Shown here piece by piece: positions 1-12,077 of a DNA stretch of 64,000 bases. This DNA comes from Gnetum montanum. Taxonomy: Eukaryota; Streptophyta; Gnetopsida; Gnetales; Gnetaceae. The notes under the pieces are model-generated. The model ran no database searches and was not told the origin of the DNA. It saw only the letters and a list, made by a program, of their open reading frames with translations. Each line of letters begins with the position of its first letter. Within the stretch, counting starts at the first letter, position 1. The position numbers and the translations under genes were made by a program. The stretch is from NCBI GenBank assembly GCA_015680685.1, contig MNCI01005370.1:53266-117265 (forward strand), given 5' to 3'.

Positions 1-1343
1 TGAGGAGATACCGTCATTCCTTTTTGCTGCAGGCTCCGTTCTGGTTCTGGTGGGGAGCTGAACTGCACCGATCCCCGACTGGTGTTAATCCAGTCTGTGA
101 TCGGGGGTGGGGACAGGTCACCGTGTGGACGGCCCTCCTCGCTTGGCTGGGGAGTTCTAAGAGAGTCCTGCGGCCCCTCAACCTCCTCCTGAGAGGGCGG
201 CCGCTGGTCCTTATCCGAGTCTCCCATCAGCGCGTGAAGGTAGGACCGCTCCATATCGGCCTCAGTCCCTGCACCCGGCTCCGATAGCCCCTCCTGTGGA
301 GCCCTCCGCGTGCTATGCACCGTTTGGACCCCGGCTGGTGATCCCCCTCTAGGCGCAGCCTTGGGGGCCACTCCCTTTGGGGCAGCGCTCTTGTCCTGAC
401 GTCGAGCCCCCTCCTTGGGGGCCGGCTGTTTCTGAGTGATGACCCGACCCTTCCTTCCGACGATGGCCCACCCATCGCCCGGTGCGGCCAGGCGCCCCGC
501 CGGGGGGCCCTGGTCGCTCCCAGACCGGTGCTGGGCTTGAGCCTTCAGCTGGTTTTCGAAACAAACTCGTACTCTCTCCTCCCCCAGATCCGTGATGAGA
601 ACCAGCACCTTCACAGGTTCTGGCGTGAGCAGAGGCCGCCAGATGCAGAACCTCGCAAACCCCAGATGATCCATCCCGGCAGTGGAGGGATCAAACTTAA
701 TGAAGTCTCCAAACAGATCCGCCAACGTCCGCAAAAACGTCGGCGACCAGTGTTCCAGGGGAAGATCATACAATCGTACCCAGACCGGTGCGCGTGCAAA
801 CAACGCTGGATCTCGATGTGCCCCAGGGCGCCAGGGCGCCAGGGCCAGCCCACGCGCGCCGTAGAACCAGGGGCCTCCCACCAGGACGTGTTCTCGCTCC
901 TCCAAGGAGGCGAAACCGAACAGGAGGCGATCATCAGCCAGGCAGGAAACCGTCACCTTGTCAAACCCCCAAGCGTTCCGGGCCCAGCGGCGGATCAGGT
1001 CAATGCGGGGTCTAGCCCCTTCAGACACAAATTTGCCTATCAGGCTGCAGTCCAATCTGGCAAGCGTGGCTGGGTCTGGGTGTCCAACTTTGAATCTTAG
1101 TTCCGCTCCGACTCTGGAAAATGCTTCATCAGACTGCCGCTTCTGCCTTGGGTCCTCCTTGTTTGTTGTGCTCTCTCCTGCCGTCAACGCGTCAGCCGGC
1201 TCCGTTCCTGCAGTCTCTGTATTTACCGTTGGTCCTGTTGCTGCCCCTCCCTTTCCTGATGCCGCAGCGGCTCCCGGTACTCCTGTTGCACCAGTCCCTC
1301 CCGGTCCTCCTATTGCTCCAGTTGTTGCTCCAGTTGCTCTCAT
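1..1343 (-). CDS. LINE ORF1-type DUF4283 protein, 5' part, open to the window edge
   Basis: The minus strand is open from an ATG at 1343 to the left edge: 447 codons without a stop, so the C-terminus lies outside. Residues 1-70 are low-complexity (Gly, Ala, Thr, Pro). Residues about 88-235 match DUF4283: LIGKF near 101, a W-A-x-x-A-W core near 120-125, GPWF near 157, PVWVRLYDLPLEHW near 186-199, and a fARFC-type end near 229. The rest is Pro/Gln/Glu-rich. DUF4283 is plant-specific and typical of the nucleic-acid-binding ORF1 of L1-type LINEs, so the reverse transcriptase ORF should lie to the left. The CCHC zinc knuckle that often follows DUF4283 is absent from the visible part. The segment is GC- and CpG-rich, unlike its surroundings, and undecayed, which suggests a recent insertion. 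A host gene with the same domain is the alternative. Confidence 0.8.
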   Translation of the reverse strand, partial: MRATGATTGAIGGPGGTGATGVPGAAAASGKGGAATGPTVNTETAGTEPADALTAGESTTNKEDPRQKRQSDEAFSRVGAELRFKVGHPDPATLARLDCSLIGKFVSEGARPRIDLIRRWARNAWGFDKVTVSCLADDRLLFGFASLEEREHVLVGGPWFYGARGLALAPWRPGAHRDPALFARAPVWVRLYDLPLEHWSPTFLRTLADLFGDFIKFDPSTAGMDHLGFARFCIWRPLLTPEPVKVLVLITDLGEERVRVCFENQLKAQAQHRSGSDQGPPAGRLAAPGDGWAIVGRKGRVITQKQPAPKEGARRQDKSAAPKGVAPKAAPRGGSPAGVQTVHSTRRAPQEGLSEPGAGTEADMERSYLHALMGDSDKDQRPPSQEEVEGPQDSLRTPQPSEEGRPHGDLSPPPITDWINTSRGSVQFSSPPEPERSLQQKGMTVSP

Positions 1344-2541
1344 GTTGCTCCAGCCGCTTCTCTCCCTAAAGCACATACATGGACATAAGAGTGAATATAA
1401 GTTAAAATAGATAATTATAAAATTAAAAGATAATNTACCTCCATCTAAGCGATAGACCATTCAGCTTATTCCTGCACCTGGAATCGGAAATTAGATTATA
1501 ATTTCCCACTACCTATTATTTTGAAACTGATGAAAAAATTAAAGTGGTGGTTGGTGAATAGGTCTTTGGTGAAGATATTAAAATGTTTATATGAGATTAG
1601 CCTTAAAGATGAAATAACATGTTATCCCATGTTGAATTTTCATGCAACAATGCTTTTCAAACTAGCATGGGTCAAAGTCCTTTTGTGGAAAATTATGGTT
1701 TTTCATCAAAGGTAGCTAATGAGATAAAAAAATTTGATGATTGTGCCTCTCTTTATCTCTAATTTTGTTAAGAAAATGAAGAAATTACATCAACAAGTTA
1801 AATCTCCCTTGGAGAAAAAGAAAAAGTATGTGTCTTCCAAGGTTAATAAGGGATAGAGTATAATTGGATTTTAGATTTGTAACTATGTTTAAATTTATTT
1901 AAGTAAGAAAATGTAGAGAAATGTGTATTTCTATAATCTCAAGTAAACAAAAATTAGTCCATTTAGAATTAGAGTCAAAATTAATACAAATCCATGTGAT
2001 ATTAATTTTCCTAATCAATTTTCTATTTCTTGTATGATTAATATTTTAGATTTGATCTCATATCATGGTACTGTTCTTGCATTCATATCTAGAGGATAGC
2101 CTTAAAATCCTCAAAGATGCAATTGAAGGTCAAGCTCCATGAAAGTCATCAAAAAAGCCAATTGTGTTACAAGTAAGAGAAACTAGAAGACTAGGAGACA
2201 AGAAGATGCATAATTACTTGATGCTATGAAGTAATGAGGGATATAAAAATGCTATTTTTATTCATAATAATGAGTTGGATTTGTAGGGTTTGAATGCTAT
2301 CCTAAGTGTAACACCTAAAAAAAGATAAGTTTTTTTTAAAGATGAAAAAGATGATGAGAAAATCAACCCACTCTTATAGGTAATTCTTATCATTACTATT
2401 TTTTAGAGATATTAGGAGTCCTATATTTATGTTTGATATTTTTTTTGAAGTGATTTGAGTGCTTTATGTGCTTGGACAAGTAACTGCAAGATCACAATGA
2501 GTTGTAGTATTGTTCTACAAGTAATTGTGGGTTGTAGTCTA
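1344..2541. other. AT-rich stretch upstream of the LINE-like ORF, no gene recognised
   Basis: GC content falls sharply near 1390, just upstream of the ATG at 1343; this may be the 5' end of the LINE or its untranslated region. A single N sits at about 1434. A short plus-strand stretch around 1521-1850, ending in a lysine-rich segment, has some look of old coding sequence, but I could not match it to a family. The rest is AT-rich and unassigned. Confidence 0.4.
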
Positions 2542-3077
2542 CCATAGTATGTTCAATTTATATTTCAAAGAATAGATTATTCTAATATATGTTTGCTCAC
2601 CAGGTTGGAGAAGTTGCAGATCTTTTGCCTCATTCATTTCCAACTCACATCTCAAGCATCTAAGTTCAATATGGATAGTCATTAGTTGGTTCATCTCTTG
2701 CAGCCGTGGGAAAGACCTATGCATTCTAGTAACACTCATAACCAGTAATCTCTGCAAGGAAGCTTCCCCTTTCTATTGAGTGGAGTCATCATTGGAACTC
2801 TCTATATCATTAATTGAGATCTGTTTGCCTCATCTATGTCTATGTCATTCTATCTAGTAATGAGTTAGTATGTGTGGACGTTTGATAGTGCCCAATTCGG
2901 GTTTCCTCCTTTAATACTCATTCATTTATAAGGTTGTTCCCAAGTCTCATTCAGAGTGCTCCCAGCTTTCCCTTCCCCTCAAACCTATGACTTGTTTAGG
3001 TTACTATAATTGATACAATTTTAATATCAATAGAACTTCTTTTCGGGGTCCAACACCCCCCATAGTATGTTCAATTT
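2542..3077. mobile_element. 500-bp insertion flanked by perfect 18-bp direct repeats
   Basis: The same 18 bases (ccatagtatgttcaattt) occur at 2542-2559 and 3060-3077 and bracket 2560-3059. A perfect duplication this long is typical of target-primed (LINE or SINE) insertion rather than LTR or cut-and-paste elements. The insert has no clear poly(A) end and no long ORF. Its right part has a small TTGATA/TATCAA stem and ends in a C-rich run. A 5'-truncated LINE tail is the best guess; the family and orientation are unknown. Confidence 0.5.
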
Positions 3078-4540
3078 GTAAATTCCCTGTGTTTTCTAAG
3101 TCAAGAATTTTAAGCCATTATAGGTCACAATGAGTCATAGTTTAAGAGCTTCAAGTTATAGTAGGGTTGCAACAAGGTCATGGTCTACTAGAAAATAGAG
3201 ATGAAAATATTCATCTTTTTAGTAGTGTGCCTAGTGTACATACATAATCTTGTTGTAGGATGAAAATTGTGAGGATATTGTAAGATGTAATCACTCATAG
3301 TGTTGATTAATATTATTTTTAAGAAAAAGGAATAATTTTTGAGGGATCCCAATGGTCAGGGAAGGCAAAGAAATAATTGAAAAAAAAATACAAGATCTAG
3401 AAAAAATAAGAGAAGTTGGATAAGCTTATTCTAAGACATTCTATGATTGAGAGATTATGAGTGATATATTCTAGAGCAACTAAGAGTGTGTGATCATTCC
3501 TTGATGATCTACCTTATCTTGTGAGAGGTTTAAGGGTTTGATTGATTGAGTGTTTATCTTTGGGAGTTTAATTACTTTCTTTGTACACTGTAATCATTTT
3601 TTAAAGAAAGAATAAAGTCTTATATTTTCTTTCTTGTTTAATTATAAAATTGTTTTTGTTGTTTGCACTTGAGTAAGCTTGGATTATGAAATCCAAGGGA
3701 TCTTCTCATTACTTATTATAACCAAATATACCATGAGATACCAATCATAAAAATACCAACTAGAAGCTTCAAAGATCAAATCTTAAGATGTTCAAAATTA
3801 AGATACACATTCTTATCAATAGGTAAATGGTTCAAAACTCTATAAGTAAAAGAAAGATGCTAGAATTCACTAGAATATACCACTAGTCATAGAACAATAT
3901 ATTATTATAATATTAATTCATTTTATAGAATTCAACTCTATGCTAAATCACATAGAATAAATAAATAATAAACCAAGGATCCTAGGTTTGCAATACTAGG
4001 GCATTACACACTCCTCTAGTTAAAGAAATCTTCATCCTTAAAAATAAAAAATAAAATTTAACTCATCAAGAAAAAGTCTAAGATATTATCATACACAACC
4101 AAATTCATTCTTGATAATAATAACACTTGATAATTCTTTTTAATCATGACCTTAATATGCTTACTATTGTCAACCATTAAACATGAACTTACAACCATAA
4201 ATCATATTTCATACCATGCTTTATGATCATTCATCTTCCAAACTCTCTTCACAAAGTTCTACATTTTCCACTTATTTCAACAAATTTTGTCTTTGTTTTC
4301 TCTTTGGGGATCCCTATAATTTATTTCATAACTCCACCAATATAGCAATATAACTTATTATATAAGACTATACTTTCTTACACTAGATACATCCAAAATA
4401 ATGTTGGCAGAATCATAAGAAATTACATCAATACCTTATAATCCTAGTACTTTTTCTCTAAAATCTTCCTTTTTCATTATACTTCTTGGATGCCACCTAT
4501 AAAAACTTAGGTAAAAATTCAATCAGTGATATAAATTCAT
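3078..4540. other. AT-rich stretch, possible old LTR and gag remnants
   Basis: No gene is recognised. 3300-3720 has LTR-like features (an aataaa-type signal near 3610 followed by a T-rich stretch) but no partner or boundary was found. 4000-4540, read on the minus strand, would be the start of the internal region of the element whose PBS is at 4541, but its coding content is too decayed to identify. Confidence 0.3.
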
Positions 4541-4554
4541 GCCCTAATACCAAA
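4541..4554 (-). promoter_or_regulatory. Primer-binding site, initiator Met tRNA type, decayed
   Basis: The minus strand reads TTTGGTATTAGGGC, close to the usual plant PBS TTTGGTATCAGAGC. It directly follows a minus-strand LTR end GGGGTGTAACA. This junction is typical of Del/Tekay-type chromoviruses. The internal region would run leftwards. Confidence 0.6.
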
Positions 4555-4555
4555 T

Positions 4556-4900
4556 TGTTACACCCCAAAATTAATCATACGAAAATAAATGGAATGACTT
4601 ATGAAGCATGAATAAAATACTTAGAAAACCATATACATCATATGAAATAATTAACATCTAAAACTTTATCATTAAAGAAACTTAATACATTAAGGGAGAA
4701 ATCTTATAATCCAATAGGTATACTTATATAATCTTTTAAAAAAGTAAAAATTTATAATAATTATGAAATTTTATAACATCATCTCATATACAAATCCTTA
4801 AGGAAAAAATTTAAATTAGATACAAGATTGATAAATCACATAAGCCATTTTTGAAAATCCATTACATAACTTCAAATATAATAAGAGTACTTGAGTTATT
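4556..4900 (-). mobile_element. 5' LTR (U5 end) of a chromovirus-like Ty3/gypsy element
   Basis: The minus strand ends in TGTAACA next to the PBS, which fixes the left boundary at about 4556. The LTR extends to the right; I could not find its other end, so the right coordinate is nominal. No partner LTR is visible. Confidence 0.45.
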
Positions 4901-7900
4901 CATTTCCATTGGATCATCTAGATCTTTATTACTTCTCTATCTAACTTTCATAGCTAATTAGAATCTTCATCCAAGTATTCAACCTACAATCTCCATGGAC
5001 ACATGTAGAAAAGATTAGTGCACCTTTATCATCGTGGTATAACTAGGAATGGAGCTAAAAGATGGGGTTTACATGATGAAACCATACTATTAGAACCAAT
5101 AATGAAAATAAATTAGCATATCCATTATTCATAATAATTAATATGAACCATTAATTTGATTAATTATTCCATTTAAAATACTATGAGTTTACTACATTGG
5201 AAAATAGGAATAACTATAAGGTTGACACTAACTTAAAATAGCCATAAGACCTCTTGGTTGAAAACTAGACCTTTCTAGATTACCCTTAATAATAACCATT
5301 ACCTTTTGGGTATATTTATGGTTATCATAAATCCTATAGCCACCATAAGTTTTGAGCTCCTCATTATCACCTCAGGCTTTGATTACCAAGTTTACATGAT
5401 CCTTCTATACTAGGTAGCATACCACTACTTTGATGGAATTATTCATTACCTAATTTATTGTGACTTAAATTTTTGTTCTCATTTTAGTTTTATAGTATAA
5501 ATTTATGTTAAATAAATGAAATTATTAATAAAATCTAGGATTCATCTTTCTAACTCTTCAACATTATGTATGTACCCATACATGTTTGCAACACCTAGCT
5601 AACCTCTTTTACCATTGATGCCAAAAATAATAAAAGAAGGAAGAGAAACAAGTAAAATATGTTTGATATAAAGAAATAATACAAGAGGTCTTAAATTAAG
5701 TATTATAACATTGGAAAAGATAGAAAACAATAATAGAAATATGAAAAATAACATTAAAAAATCATATGTAAGAAGGACCATTTCTTCTACTTGAAATCAA
5801 AGAAAGAAAAGTTTTTTACATATTCATAAGTAATGGATCCATAAGATCACAACATGAGAAGATAGAGCATACCTAAATTATGTTCAAATATAAAAGCAAG
5901 GAGAAATCATTCATGCACAACTAAGAGGTAAAAGCAAGAGTAAGAGAGAGATGTAACTTAATTGATGTTAAGAAAGTTGATCATTGCTACATATTTATAA
6001 CTATAAAATAGTTTTTAGTAAATAATAAATTAATAATGAAAATTACAAGATTAGATTACATGGATTTTCACTAGGGTTATAATGAACCATAAACACTATG
6101 GGCAAGGGTTCAAGTCGCCATGAGATATAAGAATTAAACCACATCTATTCGAGAATGGGTTACCAATGTTTAAAGAAAGATATAAGAAATGTTGGAAAAA
6201 ATTATAATTTATATTTAACCTAATATTACCTATAAAATATAATTATATTATTTAAAAAATATTATAAATAACTTCTTGTTGACCAATTTTCTATTTTAGA
6301 GAGTCAAAACATCTAAAAGAAGAAGTGTGTTTTGGTGGCTATGCTTGTGTGTAGGCTTGAGATGTTTTGAAACACTTTGAAGCTAATGTAGAATGTGAAA
6401 CATGGCATATAGAAGAATCCTAGATGAGCCTAAGGTCCCATAAAATAGAAATCTAGAAAGTCTCAAATGTTTTTTAAAAGTCCCAAACTAGAATTTGTAA
6501 GGTTCCAAGTTTTCTTGGAAAGTTCTTAGACAAAATTTGAAAAGTCCTATGTTTTCTTTAGAAGTTTCAACTAAAGACTTGATGGATTTAAGAAGAGATT
6601 GAAGACATGGAATTTGAAGGCTTTTTGTTACTAAATATCATTCTAAAAAAATTTTGGATATCTTTGAGGATCATATGAACTTTTAGGTAGGATGTTCCAA
6701 GTTTTTTAGAATATCCCTATCAGAGGGTGGACATCCTAAATCAAACATGGATGTCCCAATCTAGGATGGACATTTCAAATTTAGTATGAACATCCTAGTA
6801 GATATTAGAAGATATTTTATTGATGTATTTCATCAAAATTGGACATCCTATACTTTATGATTTATGTCTCAAATTTTGGATGTCTAAGGATTAAGGATGA
6901 ATGTTTTAGATAGTGGACATCTAGGACAAAATGTGAATGCTCCAACTATTCTTAGACATTCCTCTTGAATGCTAGATCTTATAGAGTGGATGTTTAAGAC
7001 TCAAATGGAATGTCTTAGGTAGTTGTTAGAGAAAATAAAAAATCTATTTCTAGTGATTTTCCAAACTTTAGTTCTTCATGAAAAACTTTCCTAGACATAA
7101 GGATTATAAAAGTATGTGCTCAAATATTCAAAGGAACAAGAAATTTAAGATAAAATATTAATTTCATAAAATTGAATTGGGCTAAATTGTTGCATTGGCT
7201 AAATTGTTGGGAGATTTATTGATTAATTGGAAGTTGCACCAACATTGCCATATCATTCTCCTAGGGTGTTGATTTAATTTGATGCATTATCTAGCTCATG
7301 ATACATTGGTGTATTATTCTATTTTTTCCATATCATTTTTATGTTCATTCCCCATCCAGTACTTTCTATTTCTATTGTCGATGCTCTAGATCTTAAGCAT
7401 ATAAAGTGTAGATATTATTTGAAGAATAATTCTTCCTACACATTTATAACATTATATTTGCATCATGCTTTGTGTAGTGTAGATTCTGTCTAAGGAAAGA
7501 TCTACTTTGTAGCCTTAATAGGTTCATAATTGGATGAATAAGTGTTTATCACATTTCCTTTACCCTAAGAGGTTATGAGTGTATCTTGTAGAAACATCAT
7601 GTTATTGCCCTTGCATGGTTCTTGGGAGTCTTGTAGGATACCAAGTTCATAAAATATTTTGTTTCTATCCTAAGGGATATGTGAATGAATCTTGTGGAAA
7701 TATCATAATTTATTTCTAACCTTGTAATATATCATTTCTAACCTTGTAGAGAGTATGTAGAATCCAAGGATCTACCTTAGTAGTATTCTTATTCATAACT
7801 TAATTTTGGAAAAATTAAATATGATGAGCTTTATCATATATATTTGTGAGTGTATTCATTTGTTCCTTTCATATTACTATTTATAGAATTAATTTTACAT

Positions 7901-8120
7901 GTTTTTTAGTTTAATTTTTATTTTTTCTTTAGATGGAATTTTTATCCGAAACTCATTAAAACATTTCTTCTAAGTTAAATGATCCATACTTGTTACCATA
8001 TAAATATAAATAATAAGTAGATGATGAGTGGTAAATCATCCAAATCATGAGTGTTAGATATAACCTAATCATAATTTGTGGACTGGACTAGTGGAGTACC
8101 TATATCATTAAATGTGATCA
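4901..8120. other. AT-rich stretch without a recognised gene
   Basis: This holds the probable remainder of the LTR starting at 4556, then sequence with loose short repeats (see 6690-7020), and 7400-7800 with LTR-like text that has no partner in the window. Nothing translates into a domain I recognise. Confidence 0.35.
6690..7020 (+). repeat. Degenerate minisatellite built on a gacatcc motif
   Basis: Variants of 'ggacatccta' recur about every 25-35 bases. A similar motif (agacatctt) forms arrays inside the copia-type LTRs near 54.5 and 60.9 kb, so this may be an old fragment of a related LTR. Confidence 0.4.
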
Positions 8121-8125
8121 TAGGT

Positions 8126-8624
8126 TGTAACATCCCACCCCTTGTTAAGGATGGAATTATATTATAACAATGTAATTAGACTTTAAATGAAGGGATGCCT
8201 TGTTATGAGGTGTCATGATTATTCATGTACCTCTCAAGAAAGAGTTTAACCTATGCCATTTAAGGCTAAGCTTCGAGGTTATGTTGACATGGAGTTGTGG
8301 AGTTAGAAATGGTAAGTGGGGAGTCAAGTGAAGTGAGAGAAGAAGGGACTGATCACCCCTCAGGCCAGATAGCCTAACCATGGTGGCAATGTTGAATTTC
8401 CTCTAAGGCCTAAGTGTCATGAAAAGATAACCTAGAGGATGTTATAGTGTATACCATTCTCATCAAAAAATAGTTTCTCCTCTATTTTTCCTTCCTATTA
8501 AATTCAATGCATTAGTAACATGTATCAAGTTATTTCATTATATTTCCATTATAATTTTCACAATTATGATGATTTAAGGAATGATAAATCATGTTTTCAT
8601 GAAATCTGGGAATGAGATGTCACA
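8126..8624 (+). mobile_element. Solo LTR with 5-bp target duplication TAGGT
   Basis: The segment starts TGTAACATCCC and ends GATGTCACA, so its ends form an imperfect inverted repeat with TG...CA. The five bases taggt precede it (8121-8125) and follow it (8625-8629), as expected after LTR-LTR recombination. A related LTR lies inverted at 32836-33321 and is followed there by a PBS. The TGTAACATCCC start is common in chromovirus LTRs. Confidence 0.75.
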
Positions 8625-8629
8625 TAGGT

Positions 8630-8950
8630 TTTTATTTTTCTAATTATAATGTATAATCCTTAGTATGTATGATTAAGTATAATCATGATGTATGATGAAT
8701 ATATGAAAATATTATTATAATATTATAATATTATAATTTAATATAATTAAGAAAATAACTATAATATAGCATATGTGATGAGCATCTATATACAACTTTT
8801 CATATACATCCTGAATATATGCTACTAACTTTGACAATGTTGGTTCTAAGCCTAGATACAAAAGGAGGAGATTTAGAAATAAGTTAGTAGCTGGTTGTAA
8901 AACCTTACCAAATATTATGAATGAGATTTTTTTTATATATTTTCTAGATG
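8630..8950. other. AT-rich spacer between the solo LTR and element A
   Basis: Low-complexity tat/att sequence around 8700-8760; no gene seen. The last five bases, agatg (8946-8950), are the candidate left target duplication of element A. Confidence 0.4.
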
Positions 8951-10045
8951 TGTTACAATGGAAAATCTATCATTGTAAAACCAAGGATTCCAAAGGTGTG
9001 TACAAAATTGGTGCCCAAGAGGGGGAGGGGAGGGGGGCAAAGGGGGTTTACCTAGATAGGGGTTCAAAACCCATTGAAATCATGATCAAATCCATGATCT
9101 AGTATCTCTACCACTCTTGATGCTATCGAACCTTATTTATCATCACACTATTTTTGCAATGTTGGTTATTGCTAGGTTTGAGAAATGTAAGGGATCGAGG
9201 CAACCAAAGTGCTCCATGCTAAGATATAGGGATCCCAAGGGATAACATTAACACCCAAAGCCGATCAATCTTAAGAAGGGTAATATGGGGTAATAAGTTG
9301 TAGAGGTTCCACATTTTTAGACCCTAAAAAGTTACCTTTCTACTAAGGAAGCAAGAATTGTTGGATGTCAAATGCTAAGGGTGTTCAATTACCAAAGTGT
9401 GAAACCATGAAATGGTATCAAGGTTTGGTTTTTATAGGGTTTTGAACATGATTTAGGCTATAAATTGGATACAAATGGCTCACATTTTTGCTACAAATTG
9501 GTTGTCAAATTGCTACAAAGTGGTTACCACATTTAGCGGGTAGGTGGGATCCACCCCCATGCATCCTAGCTAGCTAATCCCTCTACCTTGTCTGACCCCT
9601 CCATGTTGGTTGATCCCTTCATGTTAGGGTTAATTCTTCCATGCTAGGGAAGGTTGAGAGTTCTTCCATGCAAGGGATAGGAGAGATCCACCCCCTTGCA
9701 CCCCTCCAAGCTAGCTTTAAAGTCTCCTAATTGGCATACCCCTTAAGGGGGGTGTCCGCATAGAAAAGTGTATACCCCTCATAAAACCCATCAAATTTCC
9801 ATTTTTGTCATTTCAAAAGGAATTTTTGATCCATCCAAGCCCAAATATAGATACTAGTTGACTCTTTTCACTTTAGGGAATGAGGCTTTGACCACTTATT
9901 GAGATATTTTTCACCCTAAAAAATTATGAAATATGTGAGATTGTCCCTCATGGGTTACAACCTTCACATTTATAATGAATTTTTGCCTTGGGTTTCATGG
10001 GATGTAGTTACAAAGTTTACAAAATGCAAGTTTGGTGGTTTTCCA
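8951..10045 (-). repeat. 3' LTR of element A
   Basis: It aligns over most of its length with 28297-29610, including the segment tttggtttttatagggtttt and the U3 region near the right end. The ends on the plus strand are tg...ca. It is shorter than its partner because part of the U5 side (near 8960-9000) is deleted. The same LTR family occurs, inverted, at 34425 and 50278. Confidence 0.87.
9017..9047 (+). other. G-run cluster inside the LTR (G-quadruplex candidate)
   Basis: Four or more runs of 4-6 G lie within about 30 bases on the plus strand, which is the C-rich sense strand of the element. The partner LTR has a weaker version at 28600-28625 and a second G-rich stretch at 29210-29250. Quadruplex-forming motifs are known in plant LTRs; folding here is inference. 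Confidence 0.5.
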
Positions 10046-10620
10046 TTGACACCTCTTTGTTGGTGTCTAAAGGATTAACCTAAGAGGTACCAACAAAGAA
10101 TACAAAACACCATTGTAGGTTCACCACTAATGTTCCCTCTTTGCACTTAATTCAGACATGTGAAACCATGCTAAAGAGTGCTTGTGATGATGGGATAGGG
10201 CTATGATGGAGAAGTGGTCATGGTAATTAGGAAGATCATCATGGAGACTAGCAATGCATTCCAAGTGTTATCATTATGGATATAGTGTGTTGCTAATTAT
10301 TTTGAAGTGTTGGTCACTTAACAAATGTGTTTGAGGACCTAATCACTTTGCTCCAAGATTTCTTCAACTATTGGGCTTTGAGGCTTAATTGGCCATCTGG
10401 CTCCTTGGTAAGGTGCTTTTCCTTATCTTTTTTTTTGGGTAAAACATTCATTTGGTTTTGTTGACAAGGTAGGAATATGATCATCCATTTTAAATCTGGC
10501 TCCTTGGTAAGGTGCTTTTCCTTCTCTTTTCATGACATTGCTAGTTTAAGGCCTCGGTAGGAAGATGATCATCCATTTTAAATCTTGGAAGGCTATTTAA
10601 ATTAGGATCACCTCTTGATG
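10046..10620 (-). other. Element A: region between integrase and 3' LTR, with a ~100-bp duplication
   Basis: Matches the equivalent part of element B (about 49900-50277), including a cctcttaggt...ccttt...accaacaaagagg stretch just before the LTR that holds the likely polypurine tract. Around 10396-10590 a unit containing ggctccttggtaaggtgctt and gatcatccattttaaatct is present twice, about 90-100 bases apart. No ORF. Confidence 0.6.
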
Positions 10621-10629
10621 ATTGTCAGC

Positions 10630-11660
10630 TACATGTAATATGGCATTAGATAGGAATCATTGACTAGATTGGACAACTCATTCTCATTCATGTTGGCTAC
10701 CTTGAATGCTCCATTACCATAGGCTTTGGTGACAAGGAATGACCCTTCCTAGTTGGCTAAGAATTTATCTGCATGCTTGTGGATGGATTTGAGAACTTGG
10801 TCATCCTCCTTGATCTTACACTTGGTCAAGTTATGGTGGTTCTATCACTTTTTCATCTTTTGATAATGTTCAATGTGAGCAAGTGCTTGCATACATTGCT
10901 CCTCCACCAAGTTTAGGACTACTGTCCACAATTCCTTGTTCTAGTCATCATTGATGAAGTCAATTAAGGCTACTCAAAGTGATGATACTTGTAATTCAAG
11001 AGGCAAAAGAACATCATAAACATAAACTAGGCTATAAGGGGTTACACCAGTTGCTAGGTGATAGGTTGTTTTGTAGGGCCATAGTGCATGGACATGCCAC
11101 TCATTCCATTTTCACTTTCTATTGTTGATCATCTTCTTGAGCAAGTTGATGATGACCTTGTTGCTTGCTTCCACTTATCCATTAGCCTAAGGGTAATAAG
11201 GTGATGATAAAGAATGCTTAATGCCTAGGTTGTGACAAAATCTTTCATTTCATGGCTACTAAATTATGGTTAGTTTTCCATAACTATGGTCATGGGTATG
11301 GTAGAGTAGGCTATAATTTTTTCTAGGGTAAATTTGTAGATTTGCTGAGATGTAGTCTTCCTTAGGAAAATAGCTTCAACCCACTTATTAAAGTATTTGG
11401 TTGCTGTGATGATGAAGTTATGTCCCATCAAAGACTTAGGTGTTATAAGTCTAATGATATTCAACCCTCATCATTGAAATGGCCAAGTGATCTGAGTGAT
11501 GTGAAAATCAATCAATGATATGTGTACTAGGTTACTATGCTATTGGCACATGTCACATAGCTTAACGTTTTGCATGTAGTCACTTTTCATAAGGAGATAG
11601 TAGTAGTTTAACCATCTAATCTTAGTGGCCATAGCTCTAGGTCATATATGTCCTTCACAA
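10630..11660 (-). pseudogene. Element A integrase, decayed
   Basis: The minus strand carries the zinc-finger end (K-x-C-D-M-C-Q near 11560), then an open piece at 11464-11270 matching the retroviral-type integrase core: GHNFII, YFNKWVEA, then a VMEN motif where VTDN is expected. Integrase inserts the element's cDNA into the host chromosome. The first catalytic Asp reads Asn (LNII for MDII) and the second is Glu, so it is inactive even apart from the stops. It is shifted by one frame relative to the RT-RNase H block, so at least one indel lies between 11464 and 12078. Element B's copy (47930-49055) is better preserved. Confidence 0.85.
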
Positions 11661-12077
11661 ATACCTTCACGAACCATCTCTAGGATTGTTCTAGCTTTGA
11701 TTTTACCTAAGCACTTTAGTAATATGCCATTATAGGATCATCAACATAATGTGTTATCACCTATGATGATATGATACCTTGAGTGTTTATGTACAATGTC
11801 CTTTTTGACAATAGTAAGGCCTTGTTAGGATTTGGGATGCATAAGGTAGAATTTGATATTTTTATGAAAATGACCATAAAGGTATTCTTAGTGTTGAATA
11901 GCACAATCCATGATTAAGATGGACAACTTACTAAACACATATAGCATAAAACTAAGGACTAACATTATGATTGCATTGGTTAGGAAATTCTATTTTTAGG
12001 GTATGTTTTGGATATTAATGTTTACAAATTTGTAATAATTGGTTGCCTAGGTCATAATAAGATTGTAAGTGTTTGAC

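Noticed and set aside
24-1410. Several plus-strand ORFs and short minus-strand ORFs in the GC-rich first 1.4 kb
   Set aside because: They are shadows in other frames of the 447-codon minus-strand DUF4283 reading, which alone shows a domain.
5599-5781. Small hydrophobic minus-strand ORF in AT-rich DNA
   Set aside because: Composition alone explains it (Phe, Leu, Ile from A/T-rich codons); it lies in the unassigned LTR-like stretch.
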